Source of the DNA: Granulicella arctica
GTDB lineage: Bacteria > Acidobacteriota > Terriglobia > Terriglobales > Acidobacteriaceae
Direction of reading: 5' to 3'
NCBI RefSeq assembly: GCF_013410065.1
Contig: NZ_JACCCW010000001.1
Coordinates: 868,001 to 932,000, forward strand
DNA length: 64,000 nt
The notes beneath the pieces are model-generated. The model did no database searches, was not told the origin of the DNA, and was given only the letters and a program-made list of their open reading frames with translations. Shown here one piece after another: positions 61,533 through 64,000 of the stretch. Each line of letters begins with the position of its first letter. Position 1 is the stretch's first letter. The position numbers and the translations under genes were made by a program.

Positions 61533-62036
61533 TCAATCGCGAGGGTTCGATTCACCCAGAAATTGACGAAGGGAGCGTTCCAGCCGCACGCCCGTCCAGT
61601 TTTCGGCGACGACGATGCTGTTACCGGGATTGCGCGGGTCGTAACGGACCTGGACGGGGAGATCGATCCGGAGGTTACGCACGTGGTCGGGGAGGCTGGT
61701 GACATCCTGCGCGCACTCGTAGGTAACCCCGGCGATGCGGTAGCGGTAGATCAGCATGCGGGGCACACCGAGGTCCTCGTCGGGGATGTCGACGACGCCG
61801 TCGATGCTGTTGTCCTCGGTGGTGTGGTCGATGCCGACGATGCTTCCGTCGATCAGGCGGCCAGAATGGGCCAGGAGGGTGCGCCGCTGGAGTTCGATCT
61901 CCTCGGGAGACTCCCGCCTGCGCAGCATCGCGTACAGCAGGATTCCCCCCACTGCGAGGGTGGCGGCTGCGGCGGCAGTTACCTGTTGCCGGGTGAGGCG
62001 ATCGAGGTGCAAAGAAGATGGAAGATGCGGGAACAC
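61533..62036 (-). CDS. DUF3592-like single-span membrane protein
   Basis: A single N-terminal TM segment (TRQQVTAAAAATLAVGGILL) precedes a beta-rich domain with RTLLAHSGRLIDGSIVGIDH, YRYRIAGVTYECAQDV and LPVQVRYDPRNPGNSIV, which fits DUF3592 proteins (surface-exposed, function unknown). A GTG at 62036 is proposed because the ATG at 62144 lies inside or at the divergent hslV start. The stop is about 30 nt upstream of the cation exporter. Confidence 0.75.
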   Translation of the reverse strand: MFPHLPSSLHLDRLTRQQVTAAAAATLAVGGILLYAMLRRRESPEEIELQRRTLLAHSGRLIDGSIVGIDHTTEDNSIDGVVDIPDEDLGVPRMLIYRYRIAGVTYECAQDVTSLPDHVRNLRIDLPVQVRYDPRNPGNSIVVAENWTGVRLERSLRQFLGESNPRD

Positions 62037-62143
62037 AGTGCCTTTTGCACAGCATAGACCATGCGGCCCCTCTACGGTTAAACCATGTTCATGTTTGCAA
62101 AAATGGGGGAAATAAACGATTGGCGATATACTGAAGTGTGCCA

Positions 62144-62797
62144 ATGAAGCCGTCTAGTGTCTCCTCTGCGAAGCAGTTTCCCCGTCTGAAGCATGTTCCC
62201 GCTGCGCCACAGCTTGCCCACCCGCTCGATCTGGCTGAGGGTCGCCGCATCCGGTCCACGACCGTCATCTGTGTGCGGCGCGGCGACTCGGTCGTGATGG
62301 CTGCCGATGGGCAGGTATCGCTGGGTTCGACCGTGATGAAGCACTCGGCAAAGAAGATCCGGCGGCTGTATCAGGACAAGGTGCTGGCTGGGTTTGCCGG
62401 ATCGACTGCGGACGCGTTCTCGCTCTTTGCCCGCTTCGAGACCAAGCTCGAGCAGTACGCCGGAAACCTGGGGCGAGCCGCCGTGGAGCTGGCGAAGGAC
62501 TGGCGAACGGACAAGATGTTGCGCCAGCTTGAGGCGCTGCTCATCGTGGCCGATCCGAAGCATACCTTCCTGCTGAGTGGGACGGGCGATGTGATCGATC
62601 CGGATGAGGGAATCGCGACCATCGGCTCGGGCGGCAGCTATGCACTGGCCAGCGCACGGGCCCTTATGGAAAACACGGACCTGTCGGCACGCGAGATCGC
62701 TGTGAAGAGCATGAAGATCGCCGGACAGATCTGTATCTATACCAACGACCAGATCACGATCGAAGAGCTGAAGGCAGAGCCTGCAACCGATCGATAG
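62144..62797 (+). CDS. hslV: ATP-dependent protease subunit HslV with N-terminal extension
   Basis: HslV is the proteolytic subunit of the HslUV (ClpQY) complex. The conserved [20 protein letters not shown] region, which should have its first Thr exposed as the nucleophile, starts only at residue 39 of the frame from ATG 62144. No usual start codon lies between. [17 protein letters not shown] and [20 protein letters not shown] are conserved. The 38-residue extension ([16 protein letters not shown]...) must be cut off for activity, or a non-standard start used. hslU follows 44 nt downstream. Confidence 0.88.
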   Translation: MKPSSVSSAKQFPRLKHVPAAPQLAHPLDLAEGRRIRSTTVICVRRGDSVVMAADGQVSLGSTVMKHSAKKIRRLYQDKVLAGFAGSTADAFSLFARFETKLEQYAGNLGRAAVELAKDWRTDKMLRQLEALLIVADPKHTFLLSGTGDVIDPDEGIATIGSGGSYALASARALMENTDLSAREIAVKSMKIAGQICIYTNDQITIEELKAEPATDR

Positions 62798-62841
62798 GCC
62801 GTTTCCTTTACTCAATATTTTGCAATCAGGAGCACCGCATC

Positions 62842-64000
62842 ATGGCAATTTTCCTACCGGGGACCGCTGACGATCAGGCGCTCGCGCTCGATGAGATGAC
62901 TCCACGTGAGATCGTCGCCGAGCTGGACAAGTATGTAGTCGGGCAACACGCCGCGAAACGAGCCGTAGCGATTGCGCTGCGTAATCGTTCGCGTCGACAG
63001 AAGCTTCCACCCGAGCTCGCCGAAGACATCATGCCGAAGAACATCATCATGATCGGGCCGACCGGCGTGGGTAAGACGGAGATCGCGCGGCGTCTCGCCA
63101 AGCTGACGAACTCGCCGTTTCTCAAGGTCGAAGCGTCGAAGTTTACCGAGGTGGGCTATGTCGGGCGCGATGTCGAATCCATCGTCCGCGACCTGGTCGA
63201 AATCGCCATCGACATGGTTCGCGAAGAGAAGCTGGAAGATGTCGAGGATAAGGCCGAGCTAAACGCGGAGGATCGGCTGCTGGATCTGCTGCTGCCGCCT
63301 TCGCCGGCGAGCGCTCCGGTGACAGCCGCGGCGACGACTGCGGCGGCGGCCACGAGTGAGCCGGGAAGCAATGTGATCCAGTTGCCAACCTCCGCTCTGG
63401 TTGACGATGTTGCCCATGTGGAACCGGAGACGGCGGAAGAAAAGCCCGGCGACAGCCAGCAGAGAACTCGCGAAAAGCTGCGGCAGCAGTTCCGCGAGGG
63501 CAGGCTGGACGACCGGATGGTGGAGCTGGATGTCCGGGACCGCAATCAGCCGAGCTTCGAGCTGATTACGAACCAGGGGCCGGACGAGATGGACGTCAAC
63601 CTGAAGGACATGCTCCCGGGGCTGTTTGGCCAGCGCACAAAGAAGCGCAAGATGAAGGTCTCCGAAGCCTTCGACTACCTCGTGCAGGAGGAGGAGGGTC
63701 GCCTGATCGACATGGATCAGGTGACGCGGCTCGCCGTCGAACGGGTCGAGGACTCGGGCATCGTCTTCCTCGATGAGATCGACAAGATTGCTGGACGCGA
63801 GGGCGGCCATGGACCGGATGTCTCCCGTGAGGGCGTGCAGCGCGACATTTTGCCCATCGTTGAAGGCACCACGGTCAACACGAAGTACGGCATGGTATCG
63901 ACCGACCACATCCTATTTATCGCGGCGGGCGCGTTCCACGTCTCGAAGCCGAGCGATCTGATCCCGGAGTTGCAAGGACGGTTCCCGATTCGGGTGGAGT
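62842..64000 (+). CDS. hslU: ATPase subunit HslU, C-terminus beyond window
   Basis: The AAA+ unfoldase HslU is open from ATG 62842 ([20 protein letters not shown]) to the right edge, about 386 residues. It has Walker [29 protein letters not shown], the intermediate domain with a Pro/Ala-rich insertion ([20 protein letters not shown]), and Walker [23 protein letters not shown]-like AGGAGC is just upstream. The remaining sensor and C-terminal parts lie outside the window. Confidence 0.95.
   Translation, partial: MAIFLPGTADDQALALDEMTPREIVAELDKYVVGQHAAKRAVAIALRNRSRRQKLPPELAEDIMPKNIIMIGPTGVGKTEIARRLAKLTNSPFLKVEASKFTEVGYVGRDVESIVRDLVEIAIDMVREEKLEDVEDKAELNAEDRLLDLLLPPSPASAPVTAAATTAAAATSEPGSNVIQLPTSALVDDVAHVEPETAEEKPGDSQQRTREKLRQQFREGRLDDRMVELDVRDRNQPSFELITNQGPDEMDVNLKDMLPGLFGQRTKKRKMKVSEAFDYLVQEEEGRLIDMDQVTRLAVERVEDSGIVFLDEIDKIAGREGGHGPDVSREGVQRDILPIVEGTTVNTKYGMVSTDHILFIAAGAFHVSKPSDLIPELQGRFPIRVE

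Noticed and set aside
61541..61575. A GGGTTCGATTCACCC segment resembling a tRNA T-arm
   Set aside because: No matching acceptor, D- or anticodon arms are present and the segment codes for the DUF3592-like C-terminus.

Overview
This 64 kb window looks like chromosomal DNA of an Acidobacteriota member, probably class Terriglobia (Granulicella/Edaphobacter/Terriglobus-like). The basis is high GC, gene order and family content: secreted VOC proteins, a WxxGxW/Gln-rich lipoprotein, an SthA-ROK pair, phospholipase C-like phosphoesterases, and a short intergenic repeat beginning TGTCATCCTGAGCGAAG. That placement is inference. I saw no rRNA, tRNA, prophage, insertion sequence or CRISPR array.

Layout. 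0-5 kb: the N-terminal part of a phosphoesterase lipoprotein, a ThiE/TenI-like protein, soluble transhydrogenase (sthA) with a ROK-family protein, and mutM. 5.2-9.4 kb: a compact minus-strand RiPP-like operon made of a 57-residue precursor, an HprK-like kinase, a radical SAM enzyme, a PqqD/RRE protein, a nucleotidyltransferase and a lasso-B2-type protease. The asparagine-synthetase-like lasso cyclase is absent. 9.4-16.7 kb: a cobalamin riboswitch with metE, an orphan solute-binding protein coupled to a second phosphoesterase, a YjbR protein and a secreted protein. 17-21 kb: yceD-rpmF-plsX, a frameshifted HEPN gene and a short-chain dehydrogenase. 21-27 kb: an unusual glycerophosphodiesterase, a VapBC-like toxin-antitoxin pair with an oversized antitoxin, and aconitase. 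27-34 kb: the Gln-rich lipoprotein, divergent mntH/mntR, a MarR-GNAT fusion, and purD flanked by two perfect 16-bp ParB-binding (parS) sites. 34-44 kb: reductase, pirin and VOC genes, purF-purL, dut, rplU-rpmA and a metallo-hydrolase. 44-64 kb: rpsU, gamma-carbonic anhydrase, prfA-VOC-prmC, aldo/keto reductase, a DHA2 efflux pump, a pseudokinase-SPOR membrane protein, L,D-transpeptidase, mutY, osmC, a zinc/cation exporter, and hslV with the start of hslU.

Much of the window is housekeeping: translation (L32, L21, L27, S21, RF1 and PrmC), purine synthesis (PurD, PurF, PurL), DNA repair and pool sanitation (MutM, MutY, Dut, a 5'-nucleotidase), metal homeostasis and proteolysis. The two parS sites suggest proximity to the replication origin. 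The RiPP-like operon is the best candidate for an undescribed system. The toxin-antitoxin locus (ATC start, fused antitoxin) and the pseudokinase-SPOR protein are the next most unusual loci.
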